Assembly (NCBI RefSeq): GCF_002920615.1
Contig: NZ_PQSU01000017.1
Location: forward strand, 1-64,000
Length of the DNA stretch: 64,000 nucleotides
Direction: 5' to 3'
Source of the DNA: Streptomyces sp. Ru62
GTDB taxonomy: Bacteria > Actinomycetota > Actinomycetes > Streptomycetales > Streptomycetaceae
Shown: positions 24,790-33,136 of the stretch, one piece after another
How positions within the stretch are numbered: position 1 is the first letter of the stretch
Layout of the letters: each line of letters starts with the position of its first letter
The notes under the pieces: model-generated
Told to the model about the DNA's origin: nothing
The model's input: the letters and a program-made list of their open reading frames with translations, nothing else
The model's database searches: none
Translations under genes and position numbers: made by a program

Positions 24790-26324
24790 GCCACGGTCCG
24801 CTCAGCCACACTTCGATGACCACCCCGTTCATCGACACCGCGCCCCTGGTCGAAGCGAAGGACATCGTCAAGCGGTACGGCCCCACGGTCGCCCTCGCCG
24901 ACGGCCGGCTCACCGTGCTGCCCGGCGAGTCCCACGCCCTCGTCGGCCGCAACGGCGCCGGCAAGTCCACCCTGGTGAACATCCTCACCGGCCTCCAGGC
25001 ACCGGACGCGGGCACCGTCCGCTTCGACGGCGAGCCCGCGCCCCCGCTCGCCGACCGGGACGCCTGGCGCCGCAAGGTCGCCTGTGTGTACCAGAAGCCC
25101 ACCGTCGTACCGGAGCTGACGGTCGCGGAGAACCTCTTCCTCAACCGGCAGCCGCGGGCACGCGGGCTGATCAGCTGGCGCCGACTGCGCACCGAGGCCG
25201 CCGACCTCCTCGCCACCTGGGACGTTCACGTCGACCCGCAGGCCCGTACCGCCGAACTCAGGGTCGAGGACCGCCAGATGGTGGAGATCGCCCGCGCCCT
25301 GAGCTTCGGCGCCCGGTTCATCGTGCTGGACGAACCCACCGCCCAGCTCGACAACCGGGAGATCGAGCGCCTGTTCAGCCGGATGCGGGCGCTCCAGGAC
25401 TCCGGGGTCACCTTCCTGTTCATCTCGCACCACCTGCAAGAGGTCTACGAGGTCTGCCAGACGGTCACCGTGCTGCGGGACGCCCGCTGGATCACGACGG
25501 CCCCCGTCGCCGAGCTGCCCAGGTCGGCCCTGGTGGAGGCGATGGCGGGGGAGTCGGTCGCCGAACTCGCGCGGTCGCGCGGCACGGTGAGCGATGCCGC
25601 CCCGGTCGTGCTCGACGTGCGCGGCCTGACCTCCACCGCGTACGACGGCATCGACCTCACCGTCCGCCGCGGTGAGGTCGTGGGACTCGCCGGGATCAGC
25701 GGCAGCGGCAAGATCGAGCTGGCCGAGACCCTCGCCGGACTGCACACCCCGGACGGCGGATCGGCGCTGCTCGAAGGGGAGCCGCTGCCGTTCGGCGACG
25801 TGCGGGCGGCGCTGGACGCGGGCGTCGGCTGTGTGCCCCGCGACCGGCACGAGCAGGGCCTGGTCCCCGGCATGACCGTCGGCGACAACACCACCCTGAG
25901 CGTCCTGGACCGGCTCGGCCGCTTCGGTTTCGTCGGCACCGACCGCAGAAGCGGTCTCGCCACCGAGCTGATCGACCGCCTCGACATCCGCACCGAGGGC
26001 CCCGCACAGCCCGTCTCCGACCTGTCCGGCGGCAACGCGCAGAAGGTCGTCATGGCCCGCGCCCTGGCCTCCGACCCCCGCCTGCTCGTCCTGATCAACC
26101 CGACGGCCGGCGTCGACGTGAAGTCCAAGGAGTCCCTGCTGGCCCGCATGGACAGCGCCCGCGAGGACGGCACGGCCGTGCTCGTCGTCTCCGACGAACT
26201 CGACGATCTGCGGCGCTGCGACCGCGTCCTCGTCCTCTTCCACGGCCGCATCGTCGCCGAGCACCCGGCCGGCTGGCGCGACCACGAGCTGATCGCCTCC
26301 ATCGAAGGAGTGGACCATGGCTGA
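24786..26324 (+). CDS. sugar ABC transporter ATP-binding protein (RbsA-type, two NBDs)
   Basis: A 512-residue protein with two fused nucleotide-binding domains. NBD1 has Walker A GRNGAGKST, a signature degraded to LRVEDRQMVEIA, and Walker B FIVLDEPTA. NBD2 has a relaxed Walker A (GISGSGKIEL), a canonical signature LSGGNAQKV, and a Walker B reading LLVLINPTAGVD, where the usual Asp-Glu is Ile-Asn. Sites of this kind, one competent and one degenerate, are common in carbohydrate importers, but loss of the Walker B Asp/Glu is stronger than usual. The start overlaps the upstream stop (ATGA) and the end overlaps the permease by 8 bp, implying translational coupling. Confidence 0.93.
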   Translation: MSHGPLSHTSMTTPFIDTAPLVEAKDIVKRYGPTVALADGRLTVLPGESHALVGRNGAGKSTLVNILTGLQAPDAGTVRFDGEPAPPLADRDAWRRKVACVYQKPTVVPELTVAENLFLNRQPRARGLISWRRLRTEAADLLATWDVHVDPQARTAELRVEDRQMVEIARALSFGARFIVLDEPTAQLDNREIERLFSRMRALQDSGVTFLFISHHLQEVYEVCQTVTVLRDARWITTAPVAELPRSALVEAMAGESVAELARSRGTVSDAAPVVLDVRGLTSTAYDGIDLTVRRGEVVGLAGISGSGKIELAETLAGLHTPDGGSALLEGEPLPFGDVRAALDAGVGCVPRDRHEQGLVPGMTVGDNTTLSVLDRLGRFGFVGTDRRSGLATELIDRLDIRTEGPAQPVSDLSGGNAQKVVMARALASDPRLLVLINPTAGVDVKSKESLLARMDSAREDGTAVLVVSDELDDLRRCDRVLVLFHGRIVAEHPAGWRDHELIASIEGVDHG

Positions 26325-27342
26325 CACCAAGGCCCCGCCGCTCACCTCGCCCCGCCTTCCCGACCAGCGGGCCGCCCGGGCCGTGCTGCTCCGCCGCGCC
26401 CGCGAACTGGCCCTCGTACCAGCCCTGTTGCTGCTCGTGGTGCTGGGCGCGGTGGTCAACGACTCGTTCCTCACCGAGCGGAACCTGATCTCGATCCTGG
26501 GCGCGTCGGCCGCCCTCGCCATGGTGGTGCTCGCCGAGTCGCTGGTGCTCATCACCGGCAAGTTCGACCTGTCCCTGGAGTCGGTCGTCGGCATCGCGCC
26601 CGCCGTCGGGGCGCTCCTCGTCCTGCCCTCGGCGCAGGCCGGCTGGGGCACCGGGTTCCCGGCGCCGGTCGCCCTGCTCGCCATCCTCGTCGCGGGCGCG
26701 GCCGTCGGCGCCTTCAACGGCGTCCTGGTCGTGAAGTTCAAGCTCAACGCGTTCATCGTGACCCTCGCGATGCTCATCGTGCTGCGCGGGCTGCTGGTCG
26801 GCGCCACCAAGGGCAAGACCCTGTTCGGCATGCCCGACAGCTTCTCCTCGCTCGCCACCACCACCTTCCTCGACGTCCCGATGTCGGTGTGGCTCGCCGC
26901 CGTCGCCTTCGCCGTCACCGGGGGCGTGCTCAAGTACCACCGGGTCGGCCGCGCCCTGTACGCCATCGGCGGCAACGCGGAGGCCGCACGCGCCGCGGGC
27001 ATCCGTGTGGAGCGCGTGATGCTCGGGGTGTTCGTCGTCGCCGGTGTCCTCGCCTCCGTCGGCGGCATCATGCAGACCGGCTACGTCGGCGCCATCAGCG
27101 CCAACCAGGGCCAGAACATGATCTTCACCGTGTTCGCGGCGGCGGTGATCGGCGGCATCAGCCTGGACGGCGGCAAGGGCACCATGTTCGGCGCCCTCAC
27201 CGGCGTCCTCCTCCTGGGCGTCGTGCAGAACCTGCTGACCCTCGCCCAGGTGCCGTCGTTCTGGATCCAGGCCATCTACGGCGGCATCATCCTCGTCGCC
27301 CTGATGATCGCCCGTGTGACGACGGGCCGCGCCCAGGACTGA
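26317..27342 (+). CDS. sugar ABC transporter permease (RbsC-type)
   Basis: A 341-residue integral membrane protein of the BPD_transp_2 family with 8-10 hydrophobic helices. The conserved GNAEAARAAGIRVERVML loop, which contacts the ATPase, and the ITGKFDLSLESVVG segment typical of RbsC/XylH-like permeases are present. No second permease is present, so it probably acts as a homodimer. It is coupled to the ATPase gene by an 8-bp overlap and to the dehydratase gene by TGATG. Confidence 0.93.
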   Translation: MADTKAPPLTSPRLPDQRAARAVLLRRARELALVPALLLLVVLGAVVNDSFLTERNLISILGASAALAMVVLAESLVLITGKFDLSLESVVGIAPAVGALLVLPSAQAGWGTGFPAPVALLAILVAGAAVGAFNGVLVVKFKLNAFIVTLAMLIVLRGLLVGATKGKTLFGMPDSFSSLATTTFLDVPMSVWLAAVAFAVTGGVLKYHRVGRALYAIGGNAEAARAAGIRVERVMLGVFVVAGVLASVGGIMQTGYVGAISANQGQNMIFTVFAAAVIGGISLDGGKGTMFGALTGVLLLGVVQNLLTLAQVPSFWIQAIYGGIILVALMIARVTTGRAQD

Positions 27343-27377
27343 TGAACCGTCACCTTCTCCCAGCAGAAAGGGCATCC

Positions 27378-28718
27378 GTGTCCGACGCTCCCGCCCGCGT
27401 CATCGCGGTCGACACCCACGACATCCGCTTCCCCACCTCGCGCGAGCTGGACGGCTCCGACGCGATGAACCCGGACCCCGACTACTCGGCGGCCTACGTC
27501 GTCCTGCGCACCGACGCCGCCGACGGTCTGGAGGGACACGGATTCACCTTCACCATCGGGCGGGGCAACGACGTCCAGGTCGCCGCGATCGACGCGCTGC
27601 GCGGCCATGTGCTGGGCCGCGACGTCGGGGAACTGTGCGCCGACCCCGGCTCGCTCTTCCGGGACCTGATCGCCGACAGCCAGCTGCGCTGGCTCGGCCC
27701 CGAGAAGGGCGTGATGCACATGGCCATCGGGGCCGTCGTCAACGCCGCCTGGGACCTCGCCGCCCGGCGGGCCGGCAAGCCCCTGTGGCAGCTGCTCGCC
27801 GACGCCGAACCCGAGTGGCTGGTCCGGCAGATCGACTTCCGGTACATCACCGACGCGCTCACCCCCGAAGAGGCCCTCGACCTGCTCAGGCGCGGCCGAG
27901 CGGGGGCCGGGGAGCGCCGGGCCCGGCTGCTGAAGCGCGGCTTCCCCGCCTACACCACCTCCCCGGGCTGGCTCGGCTACGACGACGACAAGCTCGGCCG
28001 GCTCGCCGCCCGGGCCGTCGCCGACGGCTTCCGCCAGATCAAGCTGAAGGTCGGCGCCGACCTCGACGACGACATCCGCCGCTGCCGGGTGGCCCGCGCC
28101 GTCGTCGGACCGGAGATCCGCCTGGCGATCGACGCCAACCAGCGCTGGAACGTGGACGAGGCGATCCGCTGGACCAACGCCCTGGCCGAGTTCGGCCCGT
28201 ACTGGATCGAGGAGCCCACCAGCCCCGACGACGTCCTCGGCCACGCCACCATCCGTCGCGCGGTCGGCCCCGTGAAGGTCGCCACCGGCGAGCACGTGCA
28301 GAACCGGATCGTGTTCAAGCAGATGCTCCAGGCCGGCGCCCTCGACATCGTGCAGATCGACGCGGCCCGCGTCGGCGGGGTCAACGAGAACCTGGCCATC
28401 CTGCTCCTCGCCGCCAAGTTCGGCGTCCCCGTCTGCCCGCACGCGGGCGGCGTCGGCCTCTGCGAACTCGTCCAGCACCTGTCGATGTTCGACTACCTGG
28501 CCGTCTCCGGCAGCACCGAGGACCGGGTCATCGAGTACGTCGACCACCTCCACGAGCACTTCGTCACCCCGGTCGTCATCCGCGACGGCCACTACACGGC
28601 ACCCACCGCGCCCGGCTTCTCCGCCGCCCTGCGCCCGGAGTCCCTCGCGCGGTACACCTTCCCCGGCGGCACCTACTGGGCCGCCGACCCCGACACCCAG
28701 AAGGGACAGGCGGCATGA
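27378..28718 (+). CDS. L-fuconate dehydratase (enolase superfamily)
   Basis: Converts L-fuconate to 2-keto-3-deoxy-L-fuconate. The N-terminus DIRFPTSRELDGSDAMNPDP is characteristic of L-fuconate dehydratases, and the barrel carries the mandelate-racemase-subgroup residues: KxK in IKLKVG, metal ligands in IDANQRW, IEEPTSPDD and TGEH, and the catalytic His in CPHAGGVG. The 446-residue length fits. The GTG at 27378 follows GAAAGG at about eight bases and puts the conserved start at residue 8; an ATG at 27342 overlapping the permease stop would add 12 residues and could also be used. Confidence 0.92.
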   Translation: MSDAPARVIAVDTHDIRFPTSRELDGSDAMNPDPDYSAAYVVLRTDAADGLEGHGFTFTIGRGNDVQVAAIDALRGHVLGRDVGELCADPGSLFRDLIADSQLRWLGPEKGVMHMAIGAVVNAAWDLAARRAGKPLWQLLADAEPEWLVRQIDFRYITDALTPEEALDLLRRGRAGAGERRARLLKRGFPAYTTSPGWLGYDDDKLGRLAARAVADGFRQIKLKVGADLDDDIRRCRVARAVVGPEIRLAIDANQRWNVDEAIRWTNALAEFGPYWIEEPTSPDDVLGHATIRRAVGPVKVATGEHVQNRIVFKQMLQAGALDIVQIDAARVGGVNENLAILLLAAKFGVPVCPHAGGVGLCELVQHLSMFDYLAVSGSTEDRVIEYVDHLHEHFVTPVVIRDGHYTAPTAPGFSAALRPESLARYTFPGGTYWAADPDTQKGQAA

Positions 28719-29488
28719 GCGACTTCGCGGGACTGAGGGCCCTGGTGACCGGCGGCGCGTCCGGCATCGGCCGGGCCACCGCCGACCTCCTCGCCGCCCG
28801 CGGCGTCCAGGTCGCCGTCCTCGACCTGGACCCGTCCGCGGTCGACAAGCCCCTCCTCGGGCTGCGCGCCGACGTCACCGACGACGCCTCGGTGCGCACG
28901 GCCGTCCAGGACGCGGCCGAGGCGCTGGGCGGGCTGGACATCCTGGTGAACAACGCGGGCGTCGGCGCCCAGGGCACCGTCGAGGACAACGACGACGCCG
29001 AGTGGCGGCACGTCTTCGACGTCAACGTCCTCGGCATGGTCCGCACCGCCCGCGCCTGCCTGCCGCACCTGCGCCGCGCCGCCACCGACCGTCCGGGCAC
29101 CGCGGCGATCGTCAACACCTGCTCCATCGCGGCCACCGCCGGCCTGCCGCAGCGCGCCCTGTACAGCGCGACCAAGGGCGCGGTGTACTCCCTGACCCTC
29201 GCCATGGCCGCCGACCACGTCCGCGAGGGCATCCGCGTCAACTGCGTCAACCCCGGTACGGTGGACACCCCGTGGATCGGCCGGCTGCTGGACGCGGCCG
29301 AGGACCCGGCCGCCGAACGCGCCGCCCTGGAGGCCCGCCAGCCCACCGGGCGGCTGGTCTCCGCCGCCGAGGTCGCGGCCGCCATCGCCTACTTGGCGAG
29401 CCCCCTCGCCGGCGCCACCACCGGCACCGCCCTCGCCGTCGACGGCGGCATGCAGGGCCTGCGGCTGCGTCCGGCGGCGGACCGGTGA
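28715..29488 (+). CDS. SDR dehydrogenase, probable 2-keto-3-deoxy-L-fuconate dehydrogenase
   Basis: A 257-residue classical short-chain dehydrogenase: TGGASGIG (NAD binding), LVNNAG, catalytic Ser in NTCSIAATAG, and YSATK. In the oxidative L-fucose pathway this position is filled by the enzyme oxidising 2-keto-3-deoxy-L-fuconate at C4. Similarity to L-fucose or L-rhamnose pathway SDRs plus the operon supports that, though assignment as L-fucose dehydrogenase is the alternative. It overlaps the upstream gene by ATGA and the downstream gene by GTGA. Confidence 0.88.
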   Translation: MSDFAGLRALVTGGASGIGRATADLLAARGVQVAVLDLDPSAVDKPLLGLRADVTDDASVRTAVQDAAEALGGLDILVNNAGVGAQGTVEDNDDAEWRHVFDVNVLGMVRTARACLPHLRRAATDRPGTAAIVNTCSIAATAGLPQRALYSATKGAVYSLTLAMAADHVREGIRVNCVNPGTVDTPWIGRLLDAAEDPAAERAALEARQPTGRLVSAAEVAAAIAYLASPLAGATTGTALAVDGGMQGLRLRPAADR

Positions 29489-30453
29489 CCCGCCTGGGCC
29501 GCGGGGGCGTCGAAGTCACCCCCCTGGGCTTCGGCGTCGCCGCCCTCGGCAACCTCTACACCCCGGTCGGCGACGATCAGGCGCACGCGGCCGTGCGAGC
29601 GGCCTGGGAGCGCGGCATCCGCTACTTCGACACCGCCCCGCACTACGGCCTCGGCCTGTCCGAACGCCGCCTGGGCGCGGCCCTGCGGGAGTACGACCGC
29701 GCCGACTACACGGTCTCCACCAAGGTCGGCCGGCGCCTGGAGCCGGCCGACGGCACCGGCGACGACCTGGCCAACGGCTTCGCCGTACCCGCCGCCCACC
29801 GCCGTGTCTGGGACTTCACCGCCGACGGTGTCCGCCGCACCCTGGAGGCGAGCCTGGAACGCCTCGGCCTCGACCGGGTCGACGTCGTCTACCTCCACGA
29901 CCCCGACGACCACGCCGAACAGGCCTTCCGCGAGGGCTACCCGGCGCTGGAGAAGCTCCGTGCGGAGGGCGTGGTGGGCGCCATCGGGGCCGGAATGAAC
30001 CAGGCGGAGATGCTGGCCCGGTTCGTCCGTGACACGGACGTCGACGTGGTGCTCTGCGCGGGCCGGTACACCCTCCTCGACCAGAGCGCGGCCACCGAGC
30101 TGCTGCCCGAGGCGGTACGACGTGGCGTGTCCGTGGTCATCGGCGGCGCCTTCAACTCCGGCCTGCTGGCGGACCCGACCCGCCAGGCGACGTACGACTA
30201 CACGCAGGCACCCCCGGAGCTGCTGGACCGGGCGCTGCGGATCAAGGCGGTCGCCGAGCGCCACGGCACCACCCTGCGCGCCGCCGCCCTCGCCTTCTGC
30301 TCCGCCCACCCGGCCGTGGCGAGCGTCCTGGCCGGCGCCCGCTCGGCGGCCGAAGTCCACGACTGCGCCGACCAGTTCGCGACGCCGGTGCCGGACGCCT
30401 GCTGGCGGGAACTGCGCGCGACCGGCCTGCTGCCCCCGGAGGAACCGTCATGA
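29485..30453 (+). CDS. aldo-keto reductase, probable L-fucose dehydrogenase
   Basis: A 322-residue AKR with the Asp-Tyr-Lys-His tetrad visible: YFDTAPHYG (Asp, Tyr), STKVG (Lys) and VVYLHDPD (His). The GVAALGNLYTPVGDDQA N-terminus resembles the L-fucose/D-threo-aldose 1-dehydrogenase branch, which oxidises the C1 hemiacetal of L-fucose to the lactone. This fits an operon also holding a mutarotase and a lactonase. It starts at a GTG overlapping the SDR stop and ends overlapping the mutarotase start. Confidence 0.88.
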   Translation: MTRLGRGGVEVTPLGFGVAALGNLYTPVGDDQAHAAVRAAWERGIRYFDTAPHYGLGLSERRLGAALREYDRADYTVSTKVGRRLEPADGTGDDLANGFAVPAAHRRVWDFTADGVRRTLEASLERLGLDRVDVVYLHDPDDHAEQAFREGYPALEKLRAEGVVGAIGAGMNQAEMLARFVRDTDVDVVLCAGRYTLLDQSAATELLPEAVRRGVSVVIGGAFNSGLLADPTRQATYDYTQAPPELLDRALRIKAVAERHGTTLRAAALAFCSAHPAVASVLAGARSAAEVHDCADQFATPVPDACWRELRATGLLPPEEPS

Positions 30454-30764
30454 GGGTCGCGCTGCACACCAAGGTCCGCGCGGACCGGGTCGAGGAGTAC
30501 GAGGCCGCCCACCGCGCGGTCCCCAAGGACCTCACCGACGCCATCCGCGCCGCCGGGGCCACCTCCTGGACCATCTGGCGGTCGGGGACCGACCTCTTCC
30601 ACGTCCTGGAGTGCGCCGACTACGCCCGTCTCCTCGCCGAGCTGGAACGGCTCCCGGTCAACACGGCCTGGCAGACCCGGATGGCGGACCTGCTGGACGT
30701 GGCGCACGACTACTCCGCCGAGGGCGCGGCCGCCACCCTGCCCGTCGTATGGGAGCTGCCGTGA
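30450..30764 (+). CDS. L-rhamnose mutarotase-family protein (probable L-fucose mutarotase)
   Basis: A 104-residue COG3254 protein; the family interconverts alpha and beta anomers of 6-deoxy sugars. Seen: the N-terminal LHTKVRADRVEEYEAAH (catalytic His-containing helix), SWTIWRSGTDLFHVLE and NTAWQTRMADLLD. Length and order are typical. In this operon it would supply the anomer used by the aldose dehydrogenase. It is flanked on both sides by 4-bp overlaps. Confidence 0.9.
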   Translation: MRVALHTKVRADRVEEYEAAHRAVPKDLTDAIRAAGATSWTIWRSGTDLFHVLECADYARLLAELERLPVNTAWQTRMADLLDVAHDYSAEGAAATLPVVWELP

Positions 30765-31600
30765 GCGTCGACGCCCACCACCACGTCTGGGACCTGACCG
30801 TCCGCGACCAGGACTGGATCCGTGGCCCCGAACTCCAGCCGCTGCGCCGGAACTTCACCGTCGCCGACCTGGAACCCGAGGCCCGCGCCGCCGGAGTCGA
30901 CCGTACCGTCCTCGTCCAGACGATCACCGTGCCCGAGGAGACCCCCGAGTTCCTCGCCCTGGCCGCCGCCCACGACCTGATCGCCGGGGTCGTCGGCTGG
31001 ACCGACCTCACCCGCCCCGGCATCGCCGACGAGCTGGCCCGGCTGCGCGCGCTCCCCGGCGGCTCCTACCTGAAGGGCATCCGGCACCAGGTGCAGGGCG
31101 AACCCGATCCCGAGTGGCTGCTGCGGCCCGACGTCCTGCGCGGCCTGGCCGCCGTGGCCGACGCCGGACTGGTGTACGACCTCGTGGTCCAGGTTCACCA
31201 GCTCCCGGCCTGCGTGGCGGCGGCCCGGGCGCTGCCCCAGCTCACGTTCGTCCTCGACCACCTGGGCAAGCCGCCCATCGCCTCCGGGGACCGCGCGTCC
31301 TGGGCCGCCGCCCTGCGTGCCCTCGCCGCCCTTCCCAACACCGTCGCCAAACTCTCCGGCCTGGTCACCGAGGCCGGCCCGGACACCCGGAACCCCGCCG
31401 GACTGCGCCCGTACGTCGACATCGCCCTGGACGCCTTCGGCCCCGCCCGGCTGATGACCGGCTCCGACTGGCCGGTGTGCACCCTGGCCATGAGCTACAC
31501 CGACGTCCACGCGCTCACCCGGGAGGTGACGGCAGGGCTCGGCGAGGCGGAGCGGACGGCGCTGTTCGAGACCACCGCGAGCCGCGTCTACGACCTCTGA
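30761..31600 (+). CDS. amidohydrolase, probable L-fuconolactonase
   Basis: A 279-residue amidohydrolase-2 family TIM-barrel enzyme: HxH metal motif in DAHHHVWD, KGIRHQVQ, a barrel His in DHLGKPP and the catalytic Asp in GSDWPV. Lactonases of this subgroup open sugar lactones, and here L-fucono-1,4- or 1,5-lactone is the expected substrate. The GTG start overlaps the mutarotase stop; an in-frame ATG at 30749 is an alternative. It is the last gene of the operon. Its end overlaps the convergent membrane-protein gene by 13 bp, leaving no room for a separate terminator. Confidence 0.9.
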   Translation: MSVDAHHHVWDLTVRDQDWIRGPELQPLRRNFTVADLEPEARAAGVDRTVLVQTITVPEETPEFLALAAAHDLIAGVVGWTDLTRPGIADELARLRALPGGSYLKGIRHQVQGEPDPEWLLRPDVLRGLAAVADAGLVYDLVVQVHQLPACVAAARALPQLTFVLDHLGKPPIASGDRASWAAALRALAALPNTVAKLSGLVTEAGPDTRNPAGLRPYVDIALDAFGPARLMTGSDWPVCTLAMSYTDVHALTREVTAGLGEAERTALFETTASRVYDL

Positions 31601-33009
31601 ACCGCGCCCGCGAGCCGTGTCGGCGGCAGGTACTCCTGCACGAACGTCCGCTCCCAGCACGCCCCCGTCTCCCGCAGCTCCTCCCAGGTCGTGTACCGGT
31701 ACCGGAACAGCCGGGCCCGGACGTAGCGCGGCGGGGTGTCCGGCGGGAACGGGGAGCGGCGCAGCAGCCGCAGCGTGTCCCGGTCGTTCTCCAGCAGGCG
31801 TTCCACCAGGCCGCCGAACCACTCCCCGGCATAGGCCGGCGACAGCGCCGCGAACCACATCAGCCAGTCCAGGCGCAGATGGTAGGGGGCGAACTGGCGC
31901 GGCCAGCGGCGGGGATCGCCGGGCTTGCCCTTGAAGGCGTACTCCCGCCAGTCCGAGTCCGGGTGCGGGGTGTCGTCCAGCGTGCCCTCGACGACCACCT
32001 CGTAGCGGACCCGGCTGACGCTGCCGAACGCACCGTAGGTGTTCACCAGGTGCAGCGGGTCGAAGGAGCGGTTCATGACCTGGCGGCGGGAGACCATGTT
32101 CACCACCGGGCGGTAGCTGAGGAAGAGCAGCAGCGCGGCGACCGCGAGCACCAGCACCTCGTACCACAGCGGCGCCGACGGCACCGGCGGCGCGGTCGCC
32201 GGCAGATGGAGCGCGGACAGCGCCAGCACGATGGTGATCCAGTTCAGCCAGGAGAAGTTGCCGGAGAGCACCAGCCACAGCTGGGTGACGATCATCAGCG
32301 CGGCGGCGGCCGAGGCGATCGGCTGCGGAGTGAACAGCAGGACCGGTACGACGAGCTGGGTGACGTGGTTGGCGGCCACCTCCACCCGGTGCAGCGGCTT
32401 CGGCAGACGGTGGAAGAACCAGCTCAGCGGGCCCGGCATCGGCTGGGTCTCGTGGTGGTAGTCCAGACAGGTCAGCCGCCGCCAGCAGGCGTCGCCCCGC
32501 ATCTTGATCAGCCCGGCGCCGAACTCCACCCGGAACAGGATCCAGCGCAGCAGGAACAGCACCACGACCGGCGGCGCCACCTCGCCGTTGCCGAGGAACG
32601 CGGCGAGGAACCCCGTCTCCAGCAGCAGCGACTCCCAGCCGAACGCGTACCACGTCTGGCCCACGTTGACGATCGACAGGTACAGCGCCCACGGCACCAG
32701 CCACAGCAGGATCCCGGCCCACAGCGGCAGCAGCGAGTCCGCCCCCGCCAGCAGGGCCGCCGACACCGCGCAGCCCGTCCAGGCGCAGGCCGCGAAGAAG
32801 CGGTCGGAGTAGTGCAGGTGGAACAGGCTGGGGGCGTGCCGGAACCGCACCCGGGCCAGGTGGCGCGGGATCGGCAGCATCCCGCGCTCGCCCAGCAGAG
32901 CCCGGAACTGCAGGGCCGCCGTCAGGAACGCGACCAGGTACACGGCGGCCAGGGCCCGCTGGAAGACCAGCCGGCTCAGCCAGTAGTCGGGTGCGGTGAA
33001 CCAGTCCAC
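31588..33009 (-). CDS. lipase maturation factor (LMF1)-like membrane protein
   Basis: A 473-residue polytopic membrane protein. It starts DWFTAPDYWLSRLVFQRALA, contains YHHETQPMPGPLSW and a soluble C-terminus ending in DWLMWFAAL and related motifs, the pattern of lipase maturation factor family proteins found in many actinobacteria. Eukaryotic LMF1 helps fold lipases in the ER; the bacterial role is unknown. The GTG start at 33009 gives the family-typical N-terminus, with AGGAGG about 12 bases upstream. The frame remains open upstream without family sequence. Confidence 0.85.
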   Translation of the reverse strand: MDWFTAPDYWLSRLVFQRALAAVYLVAFLTAALQFRALLGERGMLPIPRHLARVRFRHAPSLFHLHYSDRFFAACAWTGCAVSAALLAGADSLLPLWAGILLWLVPWALYLSIVNVGQTWYAFGWESLLLETGFLAAFLGNGEVAPPVVVLFLLRWILFRVEFGAGLIKMRGDACWRRLTCLDYHHETQPMPGPLSWFFHRLPKPLHRVEVAANHVTQLVVPVLLFTPQPIASAAAALMIVTQLWLVLSGNFSWLNWITIVLALSALHLPATAPPVPSAPLWYEVLVLAVAALLLFLSYRPVVNMVSRRQVMNRSFDPLHLVNTYGAFGSVSRVRYEVVVEGTLDDTPHPDSDWREYAFKGKPGDPRRWPRQFAPYHLRLDWLMWFAALSPAYAGEWFGGLVERLLENDRDTLRLLRRSPFPPDTPPRYVRARLFRYRYTTWEELRETGACWERTFVQEYLPPTRLAGAVQRS

Positions 33010-33136
33010 GGCTGTGCGCGCCCTCCTGTGCGGCGAACCCGGCGCCGCTGTCGTCACGGCGTTCTCCGAGTTGCCAGCCAAACCTGAGCAATGCCAACAA
33101 TAGGGCGTAATCACCCACAGTGATGCGGAGTGTGCG

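Noticed and set aside
29002..29484. Upstream extension of the aldo-keto reductase frame
   Set aside because: It is the Arg-rich shadow of the SDR gene; the GTG overlap start at 29485 fits the family.
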